NCBI GenBank assembly: GCA_014656175.1
Contig: BNBX01000002.1
Span: 310,001-374,000 of the forward strand
Direction of reading: 5' to 3'
Length of the DNA: 64,000 nt
Source of the DNA: Streptomyces werraensis
Lineage (GTDB): Bacteria > Actinomycetota > Actinomycetes > Streptomycetales > Streptomycetaceae
The notes beneath the pieces were generated by a model that saw only the letters and a program-made list of their open reading frames with translations, had not been told where the DNA came from and did no database searches. Both the position numbers and the translations under genes were made by a program. Below are positions 57,085-64,000 of this stretch, in pieces (the stretch's first letter is position 1; each line of letters begins with the position of its first letter).

Positions 57085-57759
57085 TCAGCGCGACTGGGGT
57101 CCCCGCCGCTGCGGCAGCGTCACCACCGACGCGTCCCCGGGCGCGGTCGGCGGCAGCCCAGCCACCTGCGCGAGCAGATCGCACCAGGCGACCAGATGGG
57201 TCGCCGTGTCCGGCACTCCGCCGAGTCCCTCCCGCGGCGTCCACGAGGCGCGGATCTCGATCTGGGAGGCGGCCGGCCGCTCGGACAGCCCGCCGAAGTA
57301 GTGGGAGCTCGCCCGCGTCACCGTCCCGCTCGGCTCGCCGAACGCCAGCCCGCGCGCGGTGAGCGCACCCGTCAGCCAGGACCAGCACACGTCCGGCAGC
57401 AGCGGGTCCGCCGCCATCTCCGGCTCCAGCTCCGCGCGGACCAGGGTCACCAGCCGGAACGTGCCGCGCCAGGCGTCGTGCCCGGCCGGGTCGTGGAGCA
57501 GCACCAGCCGGCCGTCGGCGAGGTCCTCCTCGCCGTCCACGACCGCCGCCTCCAGCGCGTACGCGTACGGCGCGAGGCGTTTCGGCGCGGGGGTGGGCTC
57601 GACCTCGATCTGCGGCCGCAGCCGCGCGCCGCGCAGCGCGTCGACAGCGGCCCGGAAGGGCAGCGGGGGCGTACCCCCGGGTCCGGTGGTGCCCCCTGCC
57701 TCCTTCGGTTCGTCCATTCCGCCAGCGCCGTCCGACAGTCGTCCCTGAGCCGCAGCCAT
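57085..57759 (-). CDS. DUF3000 domain protein
   Basis: This 224-residue protein has a DUF3000 core (PLPFRAAVDALRGARLRPQIEVEPTPAPKRLAPYAYALEAAV ending GLPPTAPGDASVVTLPQRRG). DUF3000 proteins are restricted to actinobacteria, often sit beside hemE, and have no known function. ATG 57759 gives a typical length; TAATCT lies 7 bp upstream and could be the -10 box of a leaderless transcript, because no ribosome binding site is visible. ATG 57717 is an alternative start. Confidence 0.8.
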   Translation of the reverse strand: MAAAQGRLSDGAGGMDEPKEAGGTTGPGGTPPLPFRAAVDALRGARLRPQIEVEPTPAPKRLAPYAYALEAAVVDGEEDLADGRLVLLHDPAGHDAWRGTFRLVTLVRAELEPEMAADPLLPDVCWSWLTGALTARGLAFGEPSGTVTRASSHYFGGLSERPAASQIEIRASWTPREGLGGVPDTATHLVAWCDLLAQVAGLPPTAPGDASVVTLPQRRGPQSR

Positions 57760-57920
57760 GCGGGGAAGATTAAGCGGAACGGGTCGTCGGCGCAGGGAGG
57801 GACACCCGTGCCGTCCGGGGGTGTCCGGATCACGCCGCACCCCCGCCGCGCGCCCCCGCTCCCCGGGACCCGGCATCCCGGCGGCCGGGACGGTTCGGGC
57901 GACATGCGAGACTGGCCGGT

Positions 57921-58988
57921 GTGAGCGCCAACGTGAGCCCGACGGGCAGCCAGCCGACTTCGACGTACGACAGCGCCTTCCTCAAGGCGTGCCGGCGTGA
58001 GCCGGTGCCGCACACCCCGGTGTGGTTCATGCGGCAGGCCGGGCGCTCCCTGCCGGAGTACCGCAAGGTGCGCGAGGGCATCGGCATGCTGGACTCCTGC
58101 ATGCTCCCCGAGCTGGTCACCGAGATCACGCTCCAGCCGGTGCGCCGCCACCAGGTCGACGCGGCCATCTACTTCAGCGACATCGTCGTGCCCCTCAAGG
58201 CCATCGGCGTCGACCTCGACATCAAGCCGGGCGTCGGCCCGGTCGTCGAGCGGCCGGTGCGCACCCGCGCCGACCTCGAGCGGCTGCGGGACCTGACCCC
58301 CGAGGACGTCCCGTACGTCACCGAGGCGATCGGGATGCTGACCCGGGAGCTGGGCGCCACACCGCTGATCGGTTTCGCGGGCGCCCCCTTCACCCTCGCC
58401 AGCTACCTCGTCGAGGGCGGCCCGTCCCGCACGTACGAGAACGCCAAGGCGATGATGTACGGCGACCCGGAGCTGTGGGCCGACCTGCTGGACCGGCTCG
58501 CGGAGATCACGGCCGCCTTCCTGAAGGTGCAGATCGAGGCCGGCGCCTCGGCCGTGCAGCTCTTCGACTCCTGGGCCGGCGCGCTCGCCCCCGCCGACTA
58601 CCGCCGCTCGGTGCTGCCCGCGTCGGCGAAGGTGTTCGACGCGGTGGCCCCCTACGGGGTGCCGCGCATCCACTTCGGCGTCGGCACCGGTGAGCTGCTC
58701 GGGCTGATGGGCGAGGCCGGCGCGGACGTCGTCGGCGTCGACTGGCGCGTCCCGCTGGACGAGGCCGCCCGACGTGTCGGCCCCGGCAAGGCGCTCCAGG
58801 GCAACCTGGACCCGACCGTGCTGTTCGCCGGCCGCGAGGCCGTCGAGACCAAGGCCCAGGAGGTCCTGGACGCGGCCGCCGGCCTGGAGGGCCACGTCTT
58901 CAACCTCGGCCACGGCGTCATGCCGTCCACCGACCCGGACGCCCTGACGCGCCTGGTGGAGTACGTCCACACGGCTTCCGCCCGCTGA
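57921..58988 (+). CDS. hemE: Uroporphyrinogen decarboxylase
   Basis: This 355-residue enzyme decarboxylates uroporphyrinogen III to coproporphyrinogen III in haem synthesis. Seen: [16 protein letters not shown] with the substrate-binding arginines, [12 protein letters not shown] with the catalytic Asp, [17 protein letters not shown], and [13 protein letters not shown] near the C terminus. Length is normal. GTG 57921 has no strong ribosome binding site, a feature shared with its divergent DUF3000 neighbour. A perfect 17-bp terminator follows. Confidence 0.96.
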   Translation: MSANVSPTGSQPTSTYDSAFLKACRREPVPHTPVWFMRQAGRSLPEYRKVREGIGMLDSCMLPELVTEITLQPVRRHQVDAAIYFSDIVVPLKAIGVDLDIKPGVGPVVERPVRTRADLERLRDLTPEDVPYVTEAIGMLTRELGATPLIGFAGAPFTLASYLVEGGPSRTYENAKAMMYGDPELWADLLDRLAEITAAFLKVQIEAGASAVQLFDSWAGALAPADYRRSVLPASAKVFDAVAPYGVPRIHFGVGTGELLGLMGEAGADVVGVDWRVPLDEAARRVGPGKALQGNLDPTVLFAGREAVETKAQEVLDAAAGLEGHVFNLGHGVMPSTDPDALTRLVEYVHTASAR

Positions 58989-59035
58989 CCGTATACGGCT
59001 GACCGCCGTCCGGCGGCCCTCGGGGGCCGCCCGTG

Positions 59036-59075
59036 AGGCCGGTGCCGCGCGCTTCCACGCGCGCGGCACCGGCCT
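59036..59075 (+). terminator. 17-bp perfect stem terminator of hemE
   Basis: AGGCCGGTGCCGCGCGC (59036-59052) pairs with its exact complement (59059-59075) around a TTCCAC loop, 47 bp after the hemE stop codon. Confidence 0.9.
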
Positions 59076-59161
59076 TCTGGCTTTCCCGTCGGCTCACCGC
59101 ACCCGCCCGACACCTCGTTCGTCATCTCGAACAACGGTCGTTATGTCGGTAACGATTGAGC

Positions 59162-59250
59162 AACTTGCGAAAACTTTCTGTTGCTCCACCGACATTTTCG
59201 GCGGTAGACCTTGCCCAACTTCGCGGATGGCTCGTTAGTTTGCGCAAACT
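59162..59250. promoter_or_regulatory. Two related operator sites upstream of the fourth sugar importer
   Basis: AGTTTGCGCAAACT (59237-59250) is a perfect 14-bp palindrome with a central CG, the LacI-family layout. A degenerate copy, AACTTGCGAAAACTTTC (59162-59178), lies 75 bp upstream. Both are in an AT-rich stretch ending 40 bp before the binding-protein start. Two copies suggest cooperative repression or looping. No regulator gene is adjacent within the window. The second copy also contains GAAA-AC-TTTC, resembling the xylan-type boxes at 7796 and 7953. Confidence 0.6.
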
Positions 59251-59290
59251 TTTCAGATGTGGATCACTGACGACAGATCAGGAGCGCCCG

Positions 59291-60580
59291 ATGACGAGGA
59301 AGACCCGCAGCGCGACGGCTGCCGCGATCGGCCTGTGCTGCCTCGCACTCGCCGCAGCCGGATGCGCCGGTGGCGGCGACGACGGCGCGGTCGGCGGCGA
59401 GGCGACGGTGACCGTCTGGACGAACGCGATGGAGGGACGCGGCCTGGTGTTCTGGCAGAACGCCGCGAAGGAGTACCGGAAGCTGCACCCCGACGTCACG
59501 ATCAAGATCCAGACCGTGCAGAACGAGGACCTGGACGGCAAGCTGCAGAACGCCCTCAACTCGGGCTCGGCGCCGGACGTCTTCCTCCAGCGCGGCGGCG
59601 GCAAGATGCAGGCCATGGTCGACGCCGGCCAGATCAGGGAACTGGCGCTCACCGACACCGACCGGGCCAACGTGGGCGAGGCGGCCCTCGAGGGCGCCTC
59701 CATCGACGGCAATGTCTACGCGATGCCGCTCGACACCCAGCCCGAAGGCATCTACTACAGCAAGGACCTCTTCGAGAAGGCCGGCATCACCGCGCCGCCG
59801 ACGACTCTGGACGAGCTGAAGGACGCCGTCGCCAAGCTGAAGGCGATCAAGGTCGCCCCCATCGCGGTCGGCGCCAAGGACGCCTGGCCCGCCGCGCACT
59901 GGTACTACAACTTCGCCCTGCGCGAGTGCAGCCAGGAGACCATGCAGGAGTCGGCCAAGTCGCTCACCTTCGACGACCCCTGCTGGACGAAGGCCGGCGA
60001 GGACCTCGCGGAACTCCTGGGCACCGACCCCTTCCAGAAGGGCTTCCTCACGGCCACCTCGCAGCAGGGCGCCGGATCGTCGGCCGGCCTGATGGCCAAC
60101 CACAAGGCCGGCATGGAGCTCATGGGCAACTGGAACCCGGGCGTCATCGCCGACCTGACCCCGGACAAGAAGCCGCTCCCCGACCTCGGCTGGTTCCCCT
60201 TCCCGGCCGTCCCCGGCGGCAAGGGCGACCCCACCGCCATCATGGGCGGCGCCGGCGGCTACTCCCTGTCCAAGAACGCGCCCGAAGAGGCCCTCGGTTT
60301 CCTCCAGTTCGTGGTGACCAAGGAGCAGCAGGTGGCCTACGCCGAGGCGTTCGACACCATCCCGGTGAACAAGGCGGCCCAGGGCGTCGTCACCGAGCCG
60401 TACAACATCTCGGCGCTGCAGGCCTTCAACAAGGCCGCCTACTCCATGCAGTTCCTCGACACCGTGTACGGCCAGAACGTGGGCAACGCCATGAACATCG
60501 CCGTCGTCAACCTGCTGGCCGGCAAGGGCTCCGCGGCCGACATCGTCAAGGACGTCAAGGCCGCCGCGGAGAAGGGCTGA
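59291..60580 (+). CDS. Extracellular sugar-binding lipoprotein
   Basis: This 429-residue family 1 solute-binding protein has a signal sequence and lipobox ending at C25 (LALAAAGC), then VTVWTNAMEGRGLVFWQNAAKEY and the typical NYMDTQPEGIYYSKD-like ligand-cleft region. It starts a transporter operon (binding protein, two permeases, CocE-type hydrolase). The GAAA/TTTC-like operator suggests an oligosaccharide such as xylobiose (BxlE-like), but the ligand cannot be read. ATG 59291 has AGGAGC 5 bp upstream; the longer frame lacks a signal. Confidence 0.88.
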   Translation: MTRKTRSATAAAIGLCCLALAAAGCAGGGDDGAVGGEATVTVWTNAMEGRGLVFWQNAAKEYRKLHPDVTIKIQTVQNEDLDGKLQNALNSGSAPDVFLQRGGGKMQAMVDAGQIRELALTDTDRANVGEAALEGASIDGNVYAMPLDTQPEGIYYSKDLFEKAGITAPPTTLDELKDAVAKLKAIKVAPIAVGAKDAWPAAHWYYNFALRECSQETMQESAKSLTFDDPCWTKAGEDLAELLGTDPFQKGFLTATSQQGAGSSAGLMANHKAGMELMGNWNPGVIADLTPDKKPLPDLGWFPFPAVPGGKGDPTAIMGGAGGYSLSKNAPEEALGFLQFVVTKEQQVAYAEAFDTIPVNKAAQGVVTEPYNISALQAFNKAAYSMQFLDTVYGQNVGNAMNIAVVNLLAGKGSAADIVKDVKAAAEKG

Positions 60581-60590
60581 CCGGACAGAC

Positions 60591-61532
60591 ATGAGCGACA
60601 CCCTCGCCCCGCGGCGCGCGGCCGCACGCCGCCGGGGCAGGACGCGACTGGAGATCGCCGTCCTGTCCGCACCGGCGGTCATCGTATTCCTGGCGTTCGT
60701 GATCCTCCCCGTCGCGCTCGCCGCCTACTACGGCTTCTACCGGTGGAAGGGCTACGGAGACCCCACCGACTGGGTCGGCCTGAACAACTACCGGCTGATC
60801 CTCACCGACCCCGCGTTCCACGACGTCCTGTGGCACAACGGCCTGATCCTGGTGCTGTCCCTGGCCGTCCAGGGGCCGCTGGCCATCGGTCTCGCCCTGC
60901 TGCTCAACCGGCGGATACGCGGCCGCTCCACGATCCGCGTCCTGGTCTTCGTGCCGTACATCATCTCCGAGGTGATCGTCGGCACCGGCTGGAGCCTGAT
61001 GCTGCAGAGCGACGGCGCCGTCAACGGCCTGCTGCGCGCGACCGGCCTCGGCTCGCTGGAGGCCGACTGGATCTCCGACCCGGACCTGGCCCTCTGGACG
61101 CTGATGGCCGTCATCACCTGGAAGTACCTCGGCTTCGCGGTGATCCTGATGCTCGCGGGGCTGCAGTCGATCCCGGACGAGATCTTCGAGGCCGCGCAGA
61201 TCGACGGCGCCTCCTACTGGCAGATCCAGCGCCGGATCACCCTGCCGCTGCTGGGACCGACGGTCCGCATCTGGGCGTTCCTGTCGATCATCGGCTCGCT
61301 GCAGCTGTTCGACCTCGTCTACATCATCTGGGGCCAGTACGTCTCGGGCACCGCCGGGACCTCCACCATGGCGATCTACATGCTCGCCCAGGGCCGCAAC
61401 GCGGGCAACTACGGCTACGGAAGCGCCGTCGCCGTCGTGATGTTCGTGATCTCGCTGGTCGTCGCGCTGATCTACCAGCGTTTCGTCCTGCGCCGCGACC
61501 TCCGGGGCGCCGTCACCGAAGGGACCGTGTGA
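60591..61532 (+). CDS. Sugar ABC transporter permease, first subunit
   Basis: This 313-residue MalF-type permease has six predicted helices and the docking loop FEAAQIDGASYWQIQRRITLPLL. It starts 10 bp after the binding-protein stop. Its stop overlaps the next start (TGATG). Confidence 0.9.
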   Translation: MSDTLAPRRAAARRRGRTRLEIAVLSAPAVIVFLAFVILPVALAAYYGFYRWKGYGDPTDWVGLNNYRLILTDPAFHDVLWHNGLILVLSLAVQGPLAIGLALLLNRRIRGRSTIRVLVFVPYIISEVIVGTGWSLMLQSDGAVNGLLRATGLGSLEADWISDPDLALWTLMAVITWKYLGFAVILMLAGLQSIPDEIFEAAQIDGASYWQIQRRITLPLLGPTVRIWAFLSIIGSLQLFDLVYIIWGQYVSGTAGTSTMAIYMLAQGRNAGNYGYGSAVAVVMFVISLVVALIYQRFVLRRDLRGAVTEGTV

Positions 61533-62383
61533 TGAGCGCGACGACCACCGTCTCCCGGAAGTCCACGGGGCGCGACGGCGGCCCGGTCACCTACTTCGTC
61601 GCGCTGCTCTTCGTCGGAGTCTGCGTCGCGCCGGTGCTGTACATCGTGCTCGGGGGGTTCCGCACCAACGCCCAGATCACCACCGATCCGGCCGCGCTGC
61701 CCGACCCCTGGGTCGGCGCCAACTACGCCGGCGTCCTCACGTCGTCGGTCTTCTGGGGAGAGTTCGCCAACTCCCTGATCGTCGCGCTCGCCAGTACGGC
61801 CGGCATCGTGACGCTCGGGCTGATGGTCAGCTTCGTCATCGCCCGCTACGACTTCCGGTTCAAGGGCGCCATGTACTCCTTGTTCGCGGCGGGCCTGATG
61901 TTCCCGATGGTCATCGCGATCACCCCGCTGTACCTGGTGATCAAGGACCTCGGGCTGGTCGACAACCTGCTCGGCGTGATCGTCCCGCAGATCGCCTTCG
62001 GACTGCCGACGACCGTCATCATCCTCGTGCCGTTCCTGCGGGCCATCCCGAACGAGATCGAGGAGGCCGCCGCACTCGACGGGATGAGCAGGCTCGGGTT
62101 CTTCTTCCGCATGGTGGTCCCGCTGTCGCTGCCCGGCGTGGTCACCGTCGGCATCCTCGCCTTCGTCGGCAGCTGGAACAACTACCTGCTGCCCCTGTAC
62201 GTCCTCAACTCGCAGGCCAACTTCACCCTGCCGCTGGGTGTGCAGGTGTTCTCCTCGCAGTACTCCACGGACACCGCGAAGGTGCTCGCCTTCACCTCGC
62301 TCGCCATGCTGCCCGCCCTGGTGTTCTTCTCGGTCTTCGAGAAGCGCATCGTCGGCGGTCTCACCGGCGCGGTGAAGGGCTGA
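61532..62383 (+). CDS. Sugar ABC transporter permease, second subunit
   Basis: This 283-residue MalG-type permease has six predicted helices and the docking loop EEAAALDGMSRLGFFFRMVVPLSLPG. Its ATG overlaps the preceding stop by one base. No ATPase gene follows, so a shared ATPase is expected. Confidence 0.9.
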   Translation: MSATTTVSRKSTGRDGGPVTYFVALLFVGVCVAPVLYIVLGGFRTNAQITTDPAALPDPWVGANYAGVLTSSVFWGEFANSLIVALASTAGIVTLGLMVSFVIARYDFRFKGAMYSLFAAGLMFPMVIAITPLYLVIKDLGLVDNLLGVIVPQIAFGLPTTVIILVPFLRAIPNEIEEAAALDGMSRLGFFFRMVVPLSLPGVVTVGILAFVGSWNNYLLPLYVLNSQANFTLPLGVQVFSSQYSTDTAKVLAFTSLAMLPALVFFSVFEKRIVGGLTGAVKG

Positions 62384-62401
62384 GGGAAAGGGACCGCAGC
62401 C

Positions 62402-64000
62402 GTGCCCGTCTCCTCCCGGCCGACACCGGACCCGGTCGCCGAACGCCGGGAGGTGACCTGCCCGTTGCGCGACGGAACACGGTTGCGGACCCTCCTGCTC
62501 CTCCCGCACGGCACCGGACCCTGGCCGGCGCTCCTCACCCGCCACCCCTACGACGTGGCCCGCGAGGAGGACGACGGGTACCTGGACGTCCGCCGCATGG
62601 TCGCCGCCGGCTGTCTGGTCGCGCTCCAGGACGTGCGGGGCCGCTTCGGCTCCGAGGGCGTCTTCGACCCCTGCTCCCAGGAGGAGGCGGACGGCGCCGA
62701 CGCCGTGGCCTGGCTCGCGGCCCGCCCCGAGTGCGACGGCGCCGTGGGCATGTGGGGCGCGTCCTACGCCTCCGACACCCAGTTCGCCGCGCTGCTCGGC
62801 GGCGCCCCGGCGCTGCGGGCGCTCGCCCCCGCCATGACGCCCGCGCTGTCGGCGCTCGACGGCTTCCGCTTCCGCGGCGGCGTGCCGGAGCTCGGCAGCA
62901 CCCTGGCATGGACGCACTACGCCATCGCCCCGGACACGATCAGCCGTCTCGCGTCCGCCGGTGAACGGGAGGCCGAGCGGCGGCGATGGGAGGCCACCGA
63001 GCACGCGATCACGACGGGCGAGGCGTACCGGGCCGGGGCCCTGCACACGGGACGGGACGTCGAGGGCATCGTCCGGTGGGGGCTGGACCGGCTGCGGGAG
63101 CCGCTGGACTCGCCGCGTCACCGGGCGGGGAAGATCGTCGACCGGACCGACGCGGTCGACGTGCCGGTGCTGCTGACCGGCGGCTGGTTCGACGTCTTCC
63201 TCGGTCCGACCCTGGAGCTGTACCGGCGGCTGCGGCGCCGCGCGGAGGAGACGGGCGGGCCGGCGCCCCGGCTGGTCGTGGGCCCGTGGACGCACGACGA
63301 CCTGTCAGGCCGGGCGGCGGGCCTGGACTTCGGCCCGGAGGCGTCCGCCGGGTCCGTGGACCTCACCGCGCTGCACCTGCGCTGGTTCGACGCGGTGCTG
63401 CGCGGGGATGCGCTCGACTCGCCGCCGGTCCGGGTGTTCCTGACGGGCGCCGACCGGTGGGTGGAGGCGGACGGATTCCCGCCGCGCGACGCGCGGACAC
63501 TCGAGCTGTACCTGACCCCGGAGGGCGCGCTCGCGCCCGAGCCGGCCGGGAGCGGAGGCCGGCGGCTCGTCAGCGACCCGGCGTCCCCGGTGCCGACGTG
63601 CGGCGGGGCCGTCCTGCTCTTCGCGCCGTTCGGGGCGGGCCCCGCCGACCAGACGGCGGTCGAGGCCCGGCCGGACGTCGTCTCGTGGCGCACCGGGCCG
63701 CTGGAGGAGGGCCTCACGGTGATGGGCGCGGTCCGTGCCGTCGTCCACCTCGTCACCACGGGGACGGACGCGGACGTGGTGGTCCGGCTGTGCGACGAAC
63801 GCCCCGACGGCACCAGCCGCGTCGTCGCCGACGGCGTGCGGCGGGGATCGGCACGGTCCGCCGACCCGGTCACCGGCCGTGGCGAGCGGGGACCGCTGGA
63901 GCCGGGCAGGGCGTACGAGCTCGCCGTGGACCTGTGGTCGGCCGCGCACACCTTCCTGCCGGGTCACCGGATACGCGTCGACATCGCCCCCAGTTCCTCA
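62402..64000 (+). CDS. CocE/NonD-family hydrolase, 3' end beyond the window
   Basis: This frame is open from GTG 62402 (GGGAAAGGGACC upstream) to the right edge, 533 codons so far. It has the CocE/X-Pro dipeptidyl peptidase layout: an alpha/beta-hydrolase with nucleophile S121 in GMWGASYAS, the acid in GGWFDVF, and His in VGPWTHDD, followed by a jelly-roll domain whose final RIRVDIAPSS block is reached at the edge. About 30-50 residues should be missing. No signal peptide. Family members cleave esters, amides or acylated sugars. Its place 18 bp after the permease suggests it deacylates or hydrolyses the imported compound. Confidence 0.85.
   Translation, partial: MPVSSRPTPDPVAERREVTCPLRDGTRLRTLLLLPHGTGPWPALLTRHPYDVAREEDDGYLDVRRMVAAGCLVALQDVRGRFGSEGVFDPCSQEEADGADAVAWLAARPECDGAVGMWGASYASDTQFAALLGGAPALRALAPAMTPALSALDGFRFRGGVPELGSTLAWTHYAIAPDTISRLASAGEREAERRRWEATEHAITTGEAYRAGALHTGRDVEGIVRWGLDRLREPLDSPRHRAGKIVDRTDAVDVPVLLTGGWFDVFLGPTLELYRRLRRRAEETGGPAPRLVVGPWTHDDLSGRAAGLDFGPEASAGSVDLTALHLRWFDAVLRGDALDSPPVRVFLTGADRWVEADGFPPRDARTLELYLTPEGALAPEPAGSGGRRLVSDPASPVPTCGGAVLLFAPFGAGPADQTAVEARPDVVSWRTGPLEEGLTVMGAVRAVVHLVTTGTDADVVVRLCDERPDGTSRVVADGVRRGSARSADPVTGRGERGPLEPGRAYELAVDLWSAAHTFLPGHRIRVDIAPSSS

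Overview
The window is high-GC actinobacterial chromosome, almost certainly Streptomyces. The evidence is GC-saturated third codon positions, frequent GTG starts, stop/start overlaps (ATGA, GTGA), long perfect-stem terminators, and a sporulation regulator (WhiI) with a WhiG-type promoter. From memory, gene content and order match the conserved core region around SCO5998-SCO6033 of S. coelicolor. No search was run, so that synteny is recalled knowledge. I see no tRNA, rRNA, CRISPR array, insertion sequence or prophage.

Layout, left to right. 1-1047 has no convincing gene and looks decayed. 1091-6270 carries a helix-turn-helix/MurA-like fusion (-), a tiny DUF4236 gene (-) and aconitase (+), with operator-like palindromes and a 31-bp tandem repeat between them. 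6440-19672 is a plant-polysaccharide block: a CebR-type box, a CE7 acetyl esterase, an LplB/YtcP/LplA-type ABC importer with GH39 beta-xylosidase and a YesL-like protein, a GH67 alpha-glucuronidase and a secreted GH92 alpha-mannosidase. 20284-23667 is ngcEFG (chitobiose/GlcNAc import). 23896-28603 is the ROK regulator rok7B7 with xylFGH (xylose import). 28870-32963 holds dxs, an APC amino-acid permease and a small NYN/PIN-like protein.

33067-45822 looks like a surface-glycopolymer locus. Two paralogous beta-propeller-like proteins bracket an LCP-family ligase. A Stealth-family phosphotransferase follows, translationally coupled to the first of three related glycosyltransferases, two of which are fused to a TagF-like (CDP-glycerol) domain. 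An Asp2/XcbB-like alpha/beta-hydrolase lies nearby at 49468-51291. 45959-49302 is a fatty-acid beta-oxidation pair (fadB, fadA). 51632-54489 is a TrkH/TrkA potassium uptake pair. 54599-58988 holds ribonuclease D, whiI, a DUF3000 protein and hemE. 59291-64000 is a fourth sugar ABC importer followed by a CocE/NonD hydrolase cut off by the window edge.

Four sugar importers sit in one region. Only xylFGH brings its own ATPase, and that ATPase has a single nucleotide-binding domain. The other three presumably rely on a shared ATPase such as MsiK encoded elsewhere. Several import or degradation units have their own visible operator: a CebR box, GAAA-n-TTTC boxes, a GACAACGTTGTC palindrome, a DasR-like site and an AGTTTGCGCAAACT palindrome. 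The region therefore reads as a sugar-sensing hub next to central carbon metabolism (aconitase, dxs, beta-oxidation) and development (whiI). The least explained part is the propeller/LCP/Stealth/TagF-like block.
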